A stretch of 42,591 nucleotides of DNA from an uncultured Hellea sp. (GTDB lineage Bacteria; Pseudomonadota; Alphaproteobacteria; Caulobacterales; Maricaulaceae), in contig CALKIX010000076.1 in assembly GCA_937995665.1 (NCBI GenBank), positions 1 to 42,591 of the forward strand. Reading direction: 5' to 3'. Of the stretch, positions 9,862-19,252 are shown one piece after another; the first letter of the stretch is position 1, and each line of letters opens with the position of its first letter. The notes under the pieces are model-generated. The model did not search any database and was not told the origin of the DNA. It saw only the letters and a list, made by a program, of their open reading frames with translations. Made by a program: the position numbers and the translations under genes.

Positions 9862-10569
9862 ATGATGGATAAACGTCAAAAAGCTTTGCTTATGTTCTCA
9901 GGCGGCCAAGACTCGGCCACCTGTCTGGCATGGGCTTTGGAGCAATATGATTATGTGGAAACGGTCGGTTTTCACTATGAGCAGCGCCATGCCATCGAAA
10001 TGGAATGCCGCATGACAGTTTTGGAAAAAATGCGCAGCCTTAGACCTGAATGGGAGGCAAAGCTGGGGCAAGATAAGATTATCGACCTTGCCGCGCTGGG
10101 CGCGATTAGCGACACGTCTTTGACCCGTGATGTTGAAATTATCCATAACGAGCAGGGCCTTCCTAGTACATTTGTGCCGGGGCGAAACCTCATCTTTTTG
10201 AATTTTGCTGCCGCGCTAGCTTATCGCCGCGGGATAACAACGCTAATTGGCGGGATGTGTCAGGCGGATTTCTCAGGTTATCCTGACTGCCGTATCGACA
10301 CGCTCAATGCGCAGATGCAAGCCATATCACTTGGAATGGATAGAGCTTTTACGCTCGAAACACCTTTGATGAATCTTTCAAAAGCGGGCGCTTGGAGCCT
10401 CGCGCAAGAGCTTGGCGGGGAGGCATTTGTTGAGCTGATATTAGAGCAGACCCATAGCTGTTATATGGGCGAGCGCGAGGTCCGCCATGACTGGGGTTAT
10501 GGCTGCGGGCAATGTCCTGCCTGTGATCTGCGCGCTAAGGGCTGGAGCGAGTATAGCCGTGGTCTATAG
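9862..10569 (+). CDS. queC: 7-cyano-7-deazaguanine synthase QueC
   Basis: QueC converts 7-carboxy-7-deazaguanine to preQ0 with ATP and ammonia, on the route to queuosine. The 235-residue protein has the PP-loop ATP motif '[10 protein letters not shown]' near residues 13-22, the conserved '[19 protein letters not shown]', and the C-terminal zinc site '[29 protein letters not shown]' with four cysteines. ATG at 9862 or 9865 is equally possible; no strong Shine-Dalgarno site is seen. queE overlaps its 3' end, so the two are translationally coupled. No preQ1 riboswitch is visible in the 100-base leader. QueD and QueF are not in the window. Confidence 0.96.
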   Translation: MMDKRQKALLMFSGGQDSATCLAWALEQYDYVETVGFHYEQRHAIEMECRMTVLEKMRSLRPEWEAKLGQDKIIDLAALGAISDTSLTRDVEIIHNEQGLPSTFVPGRNLIFLNFAAALAYRRGITTLIGGMCQADFSGYPDCRIDTLNAQMQAISLGMDRAFTLETPLMNLSKAGAWSLAQELGGEAFVELILEQTHSCYMGEREVRHDWGYGCGQCPACDLRAKGWSEYSRGL

Positions 10570-11191
10570 CGTCAAAGAACTCTATCTGACCGTGCAGGGT
10601 GAGGGGGCGCAGACGGGCTTGCCGGCTATATTTCTGCGCTTTACGGGCTGTAATCTTTGGAGCGGGCTTGAGCGTGACCGCGCGAGCGCGATTTGCAAAT
10701 TTTGCGATACGGACTTTATTGGCACAGACGGACCCAATGGCGGTAAGTTCAAAACGCCCGAAAGCCTTGTAGAGGCGGCGGCTGAGCATTGGCCAGTGCA
10801 AAAGGGACAAAAATGGGTGGTATGTACGGGCGGTGAGCCGCTCTTGCAGCTAGATGCAAAGCTCATTGAGGCATTCCATATGGCGGGTTTTAAGGTCGCT
10901 GTGGAGACGAATGGAACAGTTGCTGCGCCCGCTGGGCTGGACTGGATTTGTGTTTCACCTAAAGCTGATGCCCCCCTTGCTCAGCGCTCAGGCCATGAGC
11001 TAAAACTCGTTTATCCGCAGGCGGAAAATACGCCTGAGGACTTTATTGATTTGGATTTCGGTGTTTTCAGCCTCCAGCCTTTGGATGACAAAAATAAAGC
11101 CGCCCATGAGCAGGCGGCTTTTAACTATTGTCTCAAATATCCGCGCTGGCGGCTGTCAGTTCAGACGCACAAATATCTTGGCGTGCCCTAG
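10559..11191 (+). CDS. queE: 7-carboxy-7-deazaguanine synthase QueE (radical SAM)
   Basis: QueE makes 7-carboxy-7-deazaguanine from 6-carboxytetrahydropterin using a 4Fe-4S cluster and SAM. The protein has '[24 protein letters not shown]' followed by the cluster cysteines in a CX14CX2C pattern ('GCN...ICKFCD'), the form known for one QueE subgroup, plus 'CTGGEPLLQ' and 'VETNGT'. I chose GTG 10559 (about 210 residues): the track's start lies inside queC and adds a non-homologous leader, while GTG has GGAGCGAG upstream and overlaps the queC stop by 11 bases. The stop codon overlaps that of the convergent gene at 11188 in a shared CTAG. Confidence 0.93.
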   Translation: MVYSVKELYLTVQGEGAQTGLPAIFLRFTGCNLWSGLERDRASAICKFCDTDFIGTDGPNGGKFKTPESLVEAAAEHWPVQKGQKWVVCTGGEPLLQLDAKLIEAFHMAGFKVAVETNGTVAAPAGLDWICVSPKADAPLAQRSGHELKLVYPQAENTPEDFIDLDFGVFSLQPLDDKNKAAHEQAAFNYCLKYPRWRLSVQTHKYLGVP

Positions 11192-11799
11192 TTTTGCAGC
11201 GTCTTTGCCGCTCTTGAGGCAAAACGCTCAAAGGCGCGATTGGCATCATGCCATGTTCCGCCAAAGGATGAATCACTCAAATCAGTTTCAAAATATCGGT
11301 AACTCATAGCGCCGAGTGAACTTCCATCGGGGGATATGAGTTCAGCCTCAAGCTCGGCTCCGCCAAGGCTTACGCTCCTATATGACAGGCTCGGCGATTG
11401 GCTAAGCTGTTTGAATGTGGGGCGGTTTGGGCGTGCATCCTCTATCGTTACGCGCAAAATTGTGCCTGCGCTTTCATCAATGGCTATGCCTTTTTTTGCA
11501 AACCTTTTCTCCATGTCCGCGAGCAGGTTTTCTTGTAGTCTTTCCAGGTCGGGCTCACCGTAATATCCATTCCCGGAAAAGCCATTATTAGATATATGGC
11601 TGCGATGACCGCGATCCGATAGCTTTTCTGGCAGGTTATTGGCACGGTGGGCCATATCTTCGCTCAGTGCTATCTCAATTTTCACGGCCGTTGTCAGCGG
11701 GGAGGAGATGGTGGTGTCAAATCCGCGGCTCTTGGCCAAGGCCGGCACGGCAGATATCAAGGTAATAGCAAGAAGGGACGTGGTGAGTGAGTTGCGCAT
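11188..11799 (-). CDS. Exported protein of unknown function (DUF3313-like in outline)
   Basis: The 203-residue product has a signal peptide ('MRNSLTTSLLAITLISAVPALA') and a mature domain with 'LLADMEKRFAKKGIAIDESAGTILRVTIEDARPNRPTF', then 'GGAELEAELISPDGSSLGAMSYRYFETDL' and a helical end. The layout, in which a secondary-structure rich core ends with a 'property of the protein, then its effect on something' type strand pair, resembles DUF3313/CsgG-like lipoproteins, but I cannot be sure. Start ATG 11799 is chosen for AAGGA seven bases upstream and the clean signal peptide; the track's longer start adds 17 unlikely residues. It converges with queE with four bases of overlap. Probably periplasmic. 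Confidence 0.6.
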   Translation of the reverse strand: MRNSLTTSLLAITLISAVPALAKSRGFDTTISSPLTTAVKIEIALSEDMAHRANNLPEKLSDRGHRSHISNNGFSGNGYYGEPDLERLQENLLADMEKRFAKKGIAIDESAGTILRVTIEDARPNRPTFKQLSQSPSLSYRSVSLGGAELEAELISPDGSSLGAMSYRYFETDLSDSSFGGTWHDANRAFERFASRAAKTLQN

Positions 11800-11892
11800 A
11801 TCTCTATCCTTATTTTGAAAAAGGATAGCATAAATGGGACCAAAACTCAATGTAAGGAGGCTTCACAATACCGTTAGGGGCTATTTCAGGGC

Positions 11893-12369
11893 CTAATTTA
11901 TGGCATCTACAACGACGCTCAGCAGGTTCATAGTGCCTTGTAGGGCCGTGAGTTCTGCATTTAATTGTGCAGATTGTATCTGGCGGCTAGTGCTGATGAT
12001 TTTTCCCGAGGCATCCGCTGCTTGGGTTGTAACTGTTAGAACCTTAGAAGTGGTATCAAGCGCCTTATCTGTGATTTTCACAGGGACCGTGCCCATATAA
12101 TAGACGCCTTTGCCTACGCCGACAGCCGTATCACCTACGGCCTTACCTGTATAATAGAGAGACTTCCCTGCGAGCTCGCCCGTTTTATAGACGCCTTGTC
12201 CTGCAAATTTACCCGTATGGTAAACTGATTTTCCTGCGAATTCGCCCGTTTTATAGACTGCTTTTGCAGGCAAGGCTGCGACTTGGCCCGTGGCCTTGGC
12301 CACCATACAGCCTGAGAGAACTGTCAGTGCGGCAGCAGCGATTATCGTCGTGAAGAATAATTTAGACAT
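11893..12369 (-). CDS. Lipoprotein with 11-residue tandem repeats
   Basis: The 158-residue product begins with a lipoprotein signal ('MSKLFFTTIIAAAALTVLSGCMV', lipobox LSGC, Cys 21). From about residue 37 come imperfect 11-residue units of the form V-Y-x-T-G-x-F/L-A-G-x-x: 'VYKTGEFAGKS', 'VYHTGKFAGQG', 'VYKTGELAGKS', 'LYYTGKAVGDT' and a degenerate 'VYYMGTVPVKI'. The end is helical and polar. Start 12369 has GGGAAA upstream and the lipobox at the right distance. I know no exact family. The Tyr/Gly/Ala repeats with 11-residue spacing suggest an amphipathic, envelope-bound rod or helix. It lies 77 bases downstream of the VWA/DUF4159 cluster on the same strand and might be co-transcribed. Confidence 0.65.
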   Translation of the reverse strand: MSKLFFTTIIAAAALTVLSGCMVAKATGQVAALPAKAVYKTGEFAGKSVYHTGKFAGQGVYKTGELAGKSLYYTGKAVGDTAVGVGKGVYYMGTVPVKITDKALDTTSKVLTVTTQAADASGKIISTSRQIQSAQLNAELTALQGTMNLLSVVVDAIN

Positions 12370-12446
12370 TGTTTTTCCCATTATGAGCCGGGTCCTAGCA
12401 GAATACTGGTAAAAAACACTTAATTTATGCAGTAGGAGGTAAATAG

Positions 12447-14540
12447 CTAAACGCCCTCACGCCTCCATGCCCAAGCGAGCGTAATAAAGGCTAAGAGAAA
12501 GAATAGCCAACCCGGGGCGAGCGGGGCACGCTGGGATGCCGTGACGGTATATTCATTATGCGCGGTAAGGCCTATCCAGCCGCTGCCTGCTTTTACTTTT
12601 GCAGAAGAAGGACGACGTATAGCGGGTATGTCAGCGCTCAGCCCTGTCATGAGTTGCGCTCCGCCGGTGCCCGCCGCAAAGGGGGCTAATAACTCACTTG
12701 TGGGCTGTAGCTCAGCATATTCGCGCGGGTTTAAGGCTCCAATGGCGGCAATAGCGGATACGTCGCCGCTGGTCAGGCGATAAGCGCCAAGTCCCGCCGA
12801 TTTCACACTGCCGCGATAAATACCATTAGCCGTTTTAGAGAGTGTTACGATTTGCTGGGTGCCATCAGGCTTTTCGACTTTTACGGTCTGAGGGCCATCC
12901 TCTAATGTGCGCCGTTCAACAGCGAGGATGCCGTTATCCGCCGTGGCGGTGAGCTTTTCTGCGTCCAGATCAGGCTCGCCCATCAGCCAATGGGCCGTGC
13001 GGCGGAACATTTCACTATAAGGTCCACCCCCGTCAAAGCCCTTCGCCCAAAGCCAAGCTTGGTCGGACATAAGCATCGCCACGCGGCCATTACCGATTTT
13101 GTCAATCACGAGGAGCGGCGCGGCTTTGGGGCCTTCCATGAGGACATTGCCGCTAATGGGCTTATTATCTATAAGGCGGAACCACTTACCCCAAAGCTTA
13201 TCCTCCTTGCCAGAGAATGACGCCGTAATGGGATGACGGCGGCCTTTCTCATTAAGCGCGGGCTTGAACGGGGCTTCAGTGGTCTCCCCCGTTGGCCGCG
13301 CGGGCAGTACTGCGGCCAGCGGAGAGCGATAGAGGCTCTGCTCCGTTGCAAATGCGGGGCCCGTTGCAAGCAATAAAGCGCCGCCTTTTTCAACATATTC
13401 AGCCACGTTTTGAAGGTAATAGGGCTGGAGCAGAGGGGTTGAGCGTCCTGAGCGGCTTGGCGTGACGCGGCGGCGGAAATGATCAAAGATGATGAGGTCG
13501 AACTCTTCAAGCTTTTCTTCAAATAATTGCCGCGTAGGGAAGGCAATCAGGGAAAGCTCGTTCTGACGGGCATTGGTGTTTTTAACGCGCGGGTTGGTCA
13601 GAATCGTAAACTGGACGAGGTCAACGGCAGGGTCGCTTTTAAGCAGGTTCCGCCAAGAGCGGCCCCCATTATGCGGCTCACCGGTAATCAGCAAAACGCG
13701 CATACGGTCGCGAATGCCTGATATTTCTGCGACAAAAACATTATTATTTAACGTAAGCTCGCCGCCTTCAGCGGGCACAACTGTGAGTTCAACCGTATTA
13801 CTACCGCGCCGTTCAATTACAATAGGCACAGAAATGCGGTTGCCGATAGTGGCCGGAAAACGGGCTTTTGTTTTCCCGTTTAATTTAATCTCGATTTGTG
13901 TGCGCTGGCCTTCATACCCTTCATCATCAACGCGAATTTCGAACTCGGCTTGCTCGCCAACAAGGCCGTAACGCGGCGCGGTAATCGCGCGGATACTGCG
14001 ATCACGGGCCTCAGGATCGCCAATGATGAGGCTATGAAAGGGCACGCCCTTAGGTAGCAGACTTTCAGGAGCGTCTGGGAGATCATGAACTTGCCCATCG
14101 CTAAGTGAAATAACACCTGCCAAGCGGCTGGCAGGTAGGTTCCCAAGCCCTTCAATTAACGCGCGCGTCATGCGCGTGCCGTCTGCATCTGGCCGCACAA
14201 GGCTTGTTGCGACTTCTAGGCTTGGATCTGCCCGCAGTGTTTCGAGCAGCTTTTCATAGGTCTTATTTGAGGCCTCAGTGCGCCCGCCCAACTGCATCGA
14301 TTCTGACTCGTCTTTTAGGATAAGCACCACATCGCGCAATGGCTCACGCTCTTCCGTGACAGTTTGCGGGTTAAGCATCGCAAGGACTATAAAGAGCCCC
14401 GCCAGCAGCCTTAAAAAGTAACTGCGTAGACGCCCAAGACCTGCGGCCAGCGCCGCAATGAAGATAAGCAATCCAAGCGCGATTATCAGCCCGATAGGTA
14501 AAAGCGGGTCAAAGGCGATATTCGGCAGACGGTCCAGCAT
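12447..14540 (-). CDS. Membrane protein with VWA-type and GATase-like domains
   Basis: The 697-residue protein has two N-terminal membrane helices (about 14-34 and 40-58), a von Willebrand A-like domain with a MIDAS-type D-x-S-x-S ('LILKDESESMQL'), a beta-sandwich region ('VDDEGYEGQRTQIEIKLNGKTKARFP'), a glutamine-amidotransferase-like fold ('EEFDLIIFDHFRR...VAEYVEKGGALLLATG', with no obvious catalytic Cys), and a last membrane helix near the C-terminus ('GWLFFLLAFITLAWAW'). Such proteins regularly accompany moxR, DUF58 and DUF4159 genes in alphaproteobacteria; the function is not established. Start ATG overlaps the upstream stop by one base (TAATG), so it is translationally coupled. Likely an inner-membrane part of a MoxR-assisted assembly or stress-response complex. 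Confidence 0.8.
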   Translation of the reverse strand: MLDRLPNIAFDPLLPIGLIIALGLLIFIAALAAGLGRLRSYFLRLLAGLFIVLAMLNPQTVTEEREPLRDVVLILKDESESMQLGGRTEASNKTYEKLLETLRADPSLEVATSLVRPDADGTRMTRALIEGLGNLPASRLAGVISLSDGQVHDLPDAPESLLPKGVPFHSLIIGDPEARDRSIRAITAPRYGLVGEQAEFEIRVDDEGYEGQRTQIEIKLNGKTKARFPATIGNRISVPIVIERRGSNTVELTVVPAEGGELTLNNNVFVAEISGIRDRMRVLLITGEPHNGGRSWRNLLKSDPAVDLVQFTILTNPRVKNTNARQNELSLIAFPTRQLFEEKLEEFDLIIFDHFRRRVTPSRSGRSTPLLQPYYLQNVAEYVEKGGALLLATGPAFATEQSLYRSPLAAVLPARPTGETTEAPFKPALNEKGRRHPITASFSGKEDKLWGKWFRLIDNKPISGNVLMEGPKAAPLLVIDKIGNGRVAMLMSDQAWLWAKGFDGGGPYSEMFRRTAHWLMGEPDLDAEKLTATADNGILAVERRTLEDGPQTVKVEKPDGTQQIVTLSKTANGIYRGSVKSAGLGAYRLTSGDVSAIAAIGALNPREYAELQPTSELLAPFAAGTGGAQLMTGLSADIPAIRRPSSAKVKAGSGWIGLTAHNEYTVTASQRAPLAPGWLFFLLAFITLAWAWRREGV

Positions 14541-17263
14541 TATGGCGTCTCATTTTGTAAGCCGCGCAGTCGATCTTGCGAGCCGCCAAGGCGCTCAATC
14601 AGGGCCGCCGCATGAACTTGATCAGCCTTGTAATTCCCTGCGAGAGCATACATGACCAGATTAACGCCACTGCGCATCGCAAATTCACGTTGGCGCGGAA
14701 TGTCTTTTTCAAGCTCGGTAAGCTCATTGCCGTCTTCGTCCAGTGCCCAGCCCGCCGCCCAGTCATTACTGGTCAGGATAACTGAGCTCACTCCGTCGCG
14801 CGCTTGACCTTGTGTGTTTTTATCTACCCAGACAGAACCATTGGCCCAGCGCCCCGGAAAGCTTTGCAAGAGGTAAAATGTCTTGGTCATTACGTGGTCC
14901 TCGGGAAGCTGGGTGAGGGAGGGAATATCTAGCCCCTCAGTTAAAACGGTAAGTCCCGGATGCGGGGCAGAGCCGCGCAATACCCGCTCGCCTTCGTCTT
15001 GAGTGTCAAATACAATCGTGCCTCCGCCCGCCATATAGGCGTTTAGATTAGCATTGGCTTTATCCGATAAAGGCTGCGCGTCGCGGGTGACGGGCCAATA
15101 GAGGAAGGGATAAAAGACAAGATCATCCTTTTCGGGATTAAGCCCTCTAGCACCTTCGGGCTCAATAGTTGTGCGCGCAGTTAGCTGTGTTGAGAGGCTT
15201 TCCAGCGCCGCATGACTCATGCGGTCAATGCGGCCATTGCCTGTTTTAATATAGCCCAGATGAAGCGCTGTGGCAGGACCTAGGTTTTCGTCTTGGGCAA
15301 AGCCTTCTTGGGGAAGGCAGACCATAGCCGCAACAACCATACCGGCCGCAGCTTTTCCAACGCGGGGCTTTAAATAGGAGAGCCTTCCTGAGGCCAGCAA
15401 TGCAAAGAGCGCGTCCAGCGCGAGCATGGCCAGCGCAAGGCCTAATAATATCCCGCCTAGCGTACGGTCTTTGGTCTTGCCATAGGCGGCTTGTGTGACG
15501 CCTGATTGCGGGCCAATTGCTTTCATAGTGCTGGCATCTTTGACTGTGTTTAAGGCCTTACGCCGCGCGCCTTGGCGGTAATATCCGGGGAGCGTTTGCG
15601 GCGTAATTTTTGTCTCAGCGAAGGTTGAGTCAGGAAGGCTCGCCGCGTCAACGGGCGGGCTTTCAAGACGTCCAAAGCCGCTAAGTACGCGCTCAGCAAC
15701 CCAATCGCTCGTCGCGTCGATATCGCCAGAGCGCACCGCCCGCGCTAAAGGCAATATGCGGCGTAGCATCTCGACATAGAGCCCGCCGACAGGCAGGTTT
15801 GACCATTCTGGCCCAGCCGTGACGTGAAACAGAACTATGCGGCCAGAACCACGGGGCGCTGAGGTTACAACGGGCGAGCCATCTTCTAGGCGAGCCCAAG
15901 TCTTCGTATCCGTCTCAATGCCCGGCTCGGCCATGACTTGGCGGCTTACGGTTATGTCGCTGGGAATAGCGAGGCCGAAAAAGGGGCTTCCATTGGCAAA
16001 GGGCGCAAGGCGCTGCGGGTCTTCCCAAGTCAGCGCCCCGCCTAGTGCGCGTCCGCCGCTACGCAGAGCCACAGGCAGTAGCCCGTCAGGGCGCTCAGCC
16101 AGCTTTTCCCCAGCAAAACGAATAAGCAGCCCGCCATTATCAACATAGTTCGTTAGGGCCTCATTTATGGTGCGCGCCACATCGGGCATGATTATGATAC
16201 TAGGCTCTAGCGGGAGCAAATCTTCTAAAGAGCCTTCAAATATATCCGCAAAAGGCTCAAGCGCGGTTTTGGTGTAGAAGGGTTCTGAGAGAAGCGGGCT
16301 AACCGTATCCTTGGCAGGTGTGACCACGCCAATAAGCGGGCGTCCCCAGCTATCATCAAGCAGCTTGACCGCGCCAGCTGAATTCACGCCTTTCACCCGC
16401 AGGGCGCTAATGCGCGAGCGCAATTCTGCAGGCAGAACGAATTTCGCTTCGGCGGTTGCGCTTCCCGGGGGGAAAGACAAATCGGCGCGCCCAATGACGC
16501 GGCCATCGGCTGCACTTGCAATGATCTCGCTATTGCGCAGTCCATTTACATCCATGCGCCGCCAACCGCTACTAAATCCATCTGCTGTTTCGCGTAGCTC
16601 TGATGGGACAATCACACTGGCTTCGCTTAAGGGATCTAGCCGCGTGGTTTGGTTTGCCGTTTTTAGCGCTTTCGCAAGACTATCCGCCTCTCCAAAATCA
16701 ACGCCCGAAGACAGCCACACCGCATCACTTTTTGAAATGTCAATCTTTGATATAAGCTCTGCCGCGGCGGCGCGCTGGGGCGGGAGCGCTTTGGGGCGCA
16801 GGCGCTTAATGGCGCGGAGGGCATCTTGGGCTGGCGCAAATTGTATCGCTTCATCGGGCTGCGCCGTGGTGACGAGCATAACGTCTACGTTTTTGCGCCG
16901 TGCATCTGCGATTTTGGCCGAGGCCTCTTTGGTCATCGCCGTCCAATTGGGGGCCGCGTCCCAGCTATCATCAATGATAAAGGTGAGCGGGCGCGTGGTA
17001 ATGCCTTCATTTTGCTGCAATATAGGACGCGCCAACGCTACAGCGATAATAGCGCCAAGTAATATGCGAAACAGAAGTAGCCAAATCGGCGTGCTATCTG
17101 GGGTCTGCTCATCTGTCACCACATCTTTGAGAATACGCAAAGGCGGGAAGAGTTGTTTCTTTGGCGCAGGGGGCGTAACGCGCAAAATCCACCAGATAAG
17201 TGGGAGCAGTAGCAAGCCAAATAGCGTTAAGGGCGCAAGGAATGTCAATCCGCCAAAACTCAT
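14540..17263 (-). CDS. BatA-like N-terminal / DUF4159 membrane protein
   Basis: The 907-residue protein starts with an aerotolerance-regulator (BatA) type N-terminus: 'FLAPLTLFGLLLLPLIWWILRVTPPAPKKQLFPPLRIL', then a second helix and 'ALARPIL'. Next is a VWA-like domain whose MIDAS is degenerate ('FIIDDSWDAAPNW' instead of D-x-S-x-S). A middle part with a GATase-like 'LTNYVDNGGLLIRFAGEKLAERPDGLLP' follows, then two or three membrane segments around 610-660 and a C-terminal DUF4159 domain ('LHLGYIKTGNGRIDRMSHAALESLSTQL...YMAGGGTIVFDTQDEG'). Start overlaps the DUF58 gene by four bases (ATGA). This gene order with moxR is known in many alphaproteobacteria; the biochemical role is not. It is the largest gene in the window. 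Confidence 0.88.
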   Translation of the reverse strand: MSFGGLTFLAPLTLFGLLLLPLIWWILRVTPPAPKKQLFPPLRILKDVVTDEQTPDSTPIWLLLFRILLGAIIAVALARPILQQNEGITTRPLTFIIDDSWDAAPNWTAMTKEASAKIADARRKNVDVMLVTTAQPDEAIQFAPAQDALRAIKRLRPKALPPQRAAAAELISKIDISKSDAVWLSSGVDFGEADSLAKALKTANQTTRLDPLSEASVIVPSELRETADGFSSGWRRMDVNGLRNSEIIASAADGRVIGRADLSFPPGSATAEAKFVLPAELRSRISALRVKGVNSAGAVKLLDDSWGRPLIGVVTPAKDTVSPLLSEPFYTKTALEPFADIFEGSLEDLLPLEPSIIIMPDVARTINEALTNYVDNGGLLIRFAGEKLAERPDGLLPVALRSGGRALGGALTWEDPQRLAPFANGSPFFGLAIPSDITVSRQVMAEPGIETDTKTWARLEDGSPVVTSAPRGSGRIVLFHVTAGPEWSNLPVGGLYVEMLRRILPLARAVRSGDIDATSDWVAERVLSGFGRLESPPVDAASLPDSTFAETKITPQTLPGYYRQGARRKALNTVKDASTMKAIGPQSGVTQAAYGKTKDRTLGGILLGLALAMLALDALFALLASGRLSYLKPRVGKAAAGMVVAAMVCLPQEGFAQDENLGPATALHLGYIKTGNGRIDRMSHAALESLSTQLTARTTIEPEGARGLNPEKDDLVFYPFLYWPVTRDAQPLSDKANANLNAYMAGGGTIVFDTQDEGERVLRGSAPHPGLTVLTEGLDIPSLTQLPEDHVMTKTFYLLQSFPGRWANGSVWVDKNTQGQARDGVSSVILTSNDWAAGWALDEDGNELTELEKDIPRQREFAMRSGVNLVMYALAGNYKADQVHAAALIERLGGSQDRLRGLQNETP

Positions 17264-18150
17264 AAGTCTGTGCCTGCCATAGCGGTATAAATTGCCGTCA
17301 GGGCAGCATTTGCGGGCTTATCGGTTTCGTGGCGCACGATGGGCCATCCAAGCCGCTTAGCGGTTTGCTCCAAGGCTTCGCAATGGACGGCAAAGCGCGC
17401 TTGGTAGTCTTTTTTGGCTCGTTCAGCGCGGCCAACGAGGAGGGGGGGCAATTTCGAAGCGCCGGGTACGCGCAGTTGCACACGGCCGTGAAAAGGAAAT
17501 TCGCGCTCAGCAGGGTCAATGATGTGCAGCAGTACCCCATTGGCAGGCCGCCCAGAAAGGCGCGCAATTCTCTCGCGCCAAAGTTCTGGCGGTTCTAGGA
17601 AATCCGACGCAATTACAATGCGCGAAAAGGCGGGTATATCTGCGTCCAATGTTTTAGCAGGGCCATTACTTTCAGCAAGGCGGCGTGCAATGCGCTCTAG
17701 CCCTATGCGGCCTGATCTGGGGCGCTCACTTTCACCAATAACAGCGCAGCGCTCGCCCGCGCGCATGAGCAATGAGGCTAAGGCCATGCAAAGGACAGAG
17801 GCGCGGTCTTGTTTGCTCGGGTGTTTTTTAGAGGATGACCAATTCATGCCTTCTGAGCCATCACGCCAAAAGTAAACCGTATTGGCCGCTTCCCACTCAT
17901 TCTCGCGAATATAAACTTGATCCCCGCGCGCAGAACGCCGCCAGTCAATCGTATTGGCTGTATCAGTGGTTTGGTAATGCCGATATTGCCAAAAGCTCTC
18001 GCCTTGGCCGGGACGGCGGCGGCCATGTACCCCTTGGGCAACAACGGCGGCCACGCGCTCAGCTTCGGCGAGCAAAGCCGGATAGCCTGCTGCCAAGCCT
18101 TCAGCCCTGCGGCGAAGCTCTATAGAATGGTTTGCGGTCCCAACGGGCAT
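17260..18150 (-). CDS. DUF58 domain-containing protein
   Basis: DUF58 proteins are VWA-like partners of MoxR ATPases. The 296-residue product includes the signature 'GVHGRRRPGQGESFWQYRHYQTTDTANTIDWRRSARGDQVYIRENEWE' (about residues 35-85), followed by 'VYFWRDGSEGMNW', where the D-x-S-x-x position of the VWA metal site is partly kept. I set the start at ATG 18150 (MPVGTANHS) since the track's upstream part overlaps moxR out of frame and looks non-coding; AGG lies six bases before it. It begins 7 bases after the moxR stop and overlaps the next gene by ATGA. No membrane helix is predicted. Confidence 0.9.
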   Translation of the reverse strand: MPVGTANHSIELRRRAEGLAAGYPALLAEAERVAAVVAQGVHGRRRPGQGESFWQYRHYQTTDTANTIDWRRSARGDQVYIRENEWEAANTVYFWRDGSEGMNWSSSKKHPSKQDRASVLCMALASLLMRAGERCAVIGESERPRSGRIGLERIARRLAESNGPAKTLDADIPAFSRIVIASDFLEPPELWRERIARLSGRPANGVLLHIIDPAEREFPFHGRVQLRVPGASKLPPLLVGRAERAKKDYQARFAVHCEALEQTAKRLGWPIVRHETDKPANAALTAIYTAMAGTDL

Positions 18151-18157
18151 TGAGGGC

Positions 18158-19162
18158 CTAAGCGATGCTGTCTTTAAGCGCCGATATCGTTTGCGAAATC
18201 GACTGCCCATCCGCACGCGCGGCGAAGGTGAGCGCCATACGGTGCTGCAAGACGGGCGCGGCAAGTTCTAGCACGTCATCAATTGAGGGTGAGAGGCGGC
18301 CTTCGATAAGGGCTTTAGCGCGGCTGGCAAGCATAAGTGCCTGGCCAGCCCGCGGGCCGGGTCCCCAAGCGATGCTATTTCGGATACTGTCAATTTCAGT
18401 TTGATCTGGCCGCGCATTACGCACAAGCTTTAGAATGGCGTCGACAACCTTTTCGCCTACGGGGAGCTGGCGTATGAGCTTTTGCATATCAATGAGCTGT
18501 TTTGGCGTGAGCACTTTGGTGGCCTTGGCTTCCGCCGCGCCCGTAGTTGCAATGAGGATGTCTTTTTCTGTTCCAAGGTCGGGAAAACCCACATTGATTT
18601 GAAAAAGAAAACGGTCGAGCTGGGCTTCGGGCAGGGGGTAGGTGCCTTCTTGCTCAATCGGGTTTTGCGTAGCCAAGACATGAAAAGGCGCAGGCAGGTC
18701 ATGGCGAACCCCCGCCACAGTCACAAAACGCTCTTGCATGGCCTGGAGCAGGGCAGATTGGGTGCGCGGGGAGGCGCGGTTAATCTCGTCTGCCATTAAG
18801 AGCTGGCAGAAAACAGGGCCGGGGATGAAACGGAAAGAGCGTTTTCCTTTCGCGCCTTCTTCTAAAACTTCGGAGCCGATAATATCAGCGGGCATAAGGT
18901 CAGGGGTGAACTGAATACGTTTGCCGTCCAGTCCCATCACTGTGCCGATAGTTTCGACAAGCAAGGTTTTAGCGAGGCCTGGAACGCCGACAAGCAAGGC
19001 ATGGCCGCCCGAGAGTATCGCATTCATCGCGAGCTCAACGACCTTATCTTGGCCGAGAATCACGGAATTAATACCTGCTTTTGTTTTTTGTAGTTTGTCT
19101 GATGCCTTGGCAGCAGACTTCTCAATATTCGCGGGAAGGGTCAGGTCAGTCATAACAGTCAT
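18158..19162 (-). CDS. moxR: MoxR family AAA+ ATPase
   Basis: MoxR proteins are AAA+ chaperone-like ATPases that act with VWA-domain partners in metal insertion, complex maturation or stress response. The 334-residue protein has Walker A 'GVPGLAKTL' (about residues 58-66), Walker B 'LLMADEINRASPRTQSALLQAMQE', the sensor region 'PFHVLATQNPIEQEGTYPLPEAQLDRF', and a C-terminal lid domain ('WGPGPRAGQALMLASRAKALIEGR'). Start 19162 has AGGA nine bases upstream; Met4 is possible. It is the first gene of a four-gene unit with DUF58, DUF4159 and the VWA/GATase-like gene, and is divergent from the DUF1285 gene, with 90 bases between them. Confidence 0.95.
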   Translation of the reverse strand: MTVMTDLTLPANIEKSAAKASDKLQKTKAGINSVILGQDKVVELAMNAILSGGHALLVGVPGLAKTLLVETIGTVMGLDGKRIQFTPDLMPADIIGSEVLEEGAKGKRSFRFIPGPVFCQLLMADEINRASPRTQSALLQAMQERFVTVAGVRHDLPAPFHVLATQNPIEQEGTYPLPEAQLDRFLFQINVGFPDLGTEKDILIATTGAAEAKATKVLTPKQLIDMQKLIRQLPVGEKVVDAILKLVRNARPDQTEIDSIRNSIAWGPGPRAGQALMLASRAKALIEGRLSPSIDDVLELAAPVLQHRMALTFAARADGQSISQTISALKDSIA

Positions 19163-19252
19163 TCATTCAGGTCCTATCTGCCGATTATATAGCTGTAATC
19201 TCTTTCAAATCACAGCAAAGCACTAGAAAAATGATGGAATAAGCTTAGAACA

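Noticed and set aside
16311-17282. 323-residue plus-strand ORF opposite the DUF4159 gene
   Set aside because: Ser/Ala/Arg-rich low-complexity translation, no recognisable motif, and complete overlap with a well-supported minus-strand gene; it is a shadow of codon bias.
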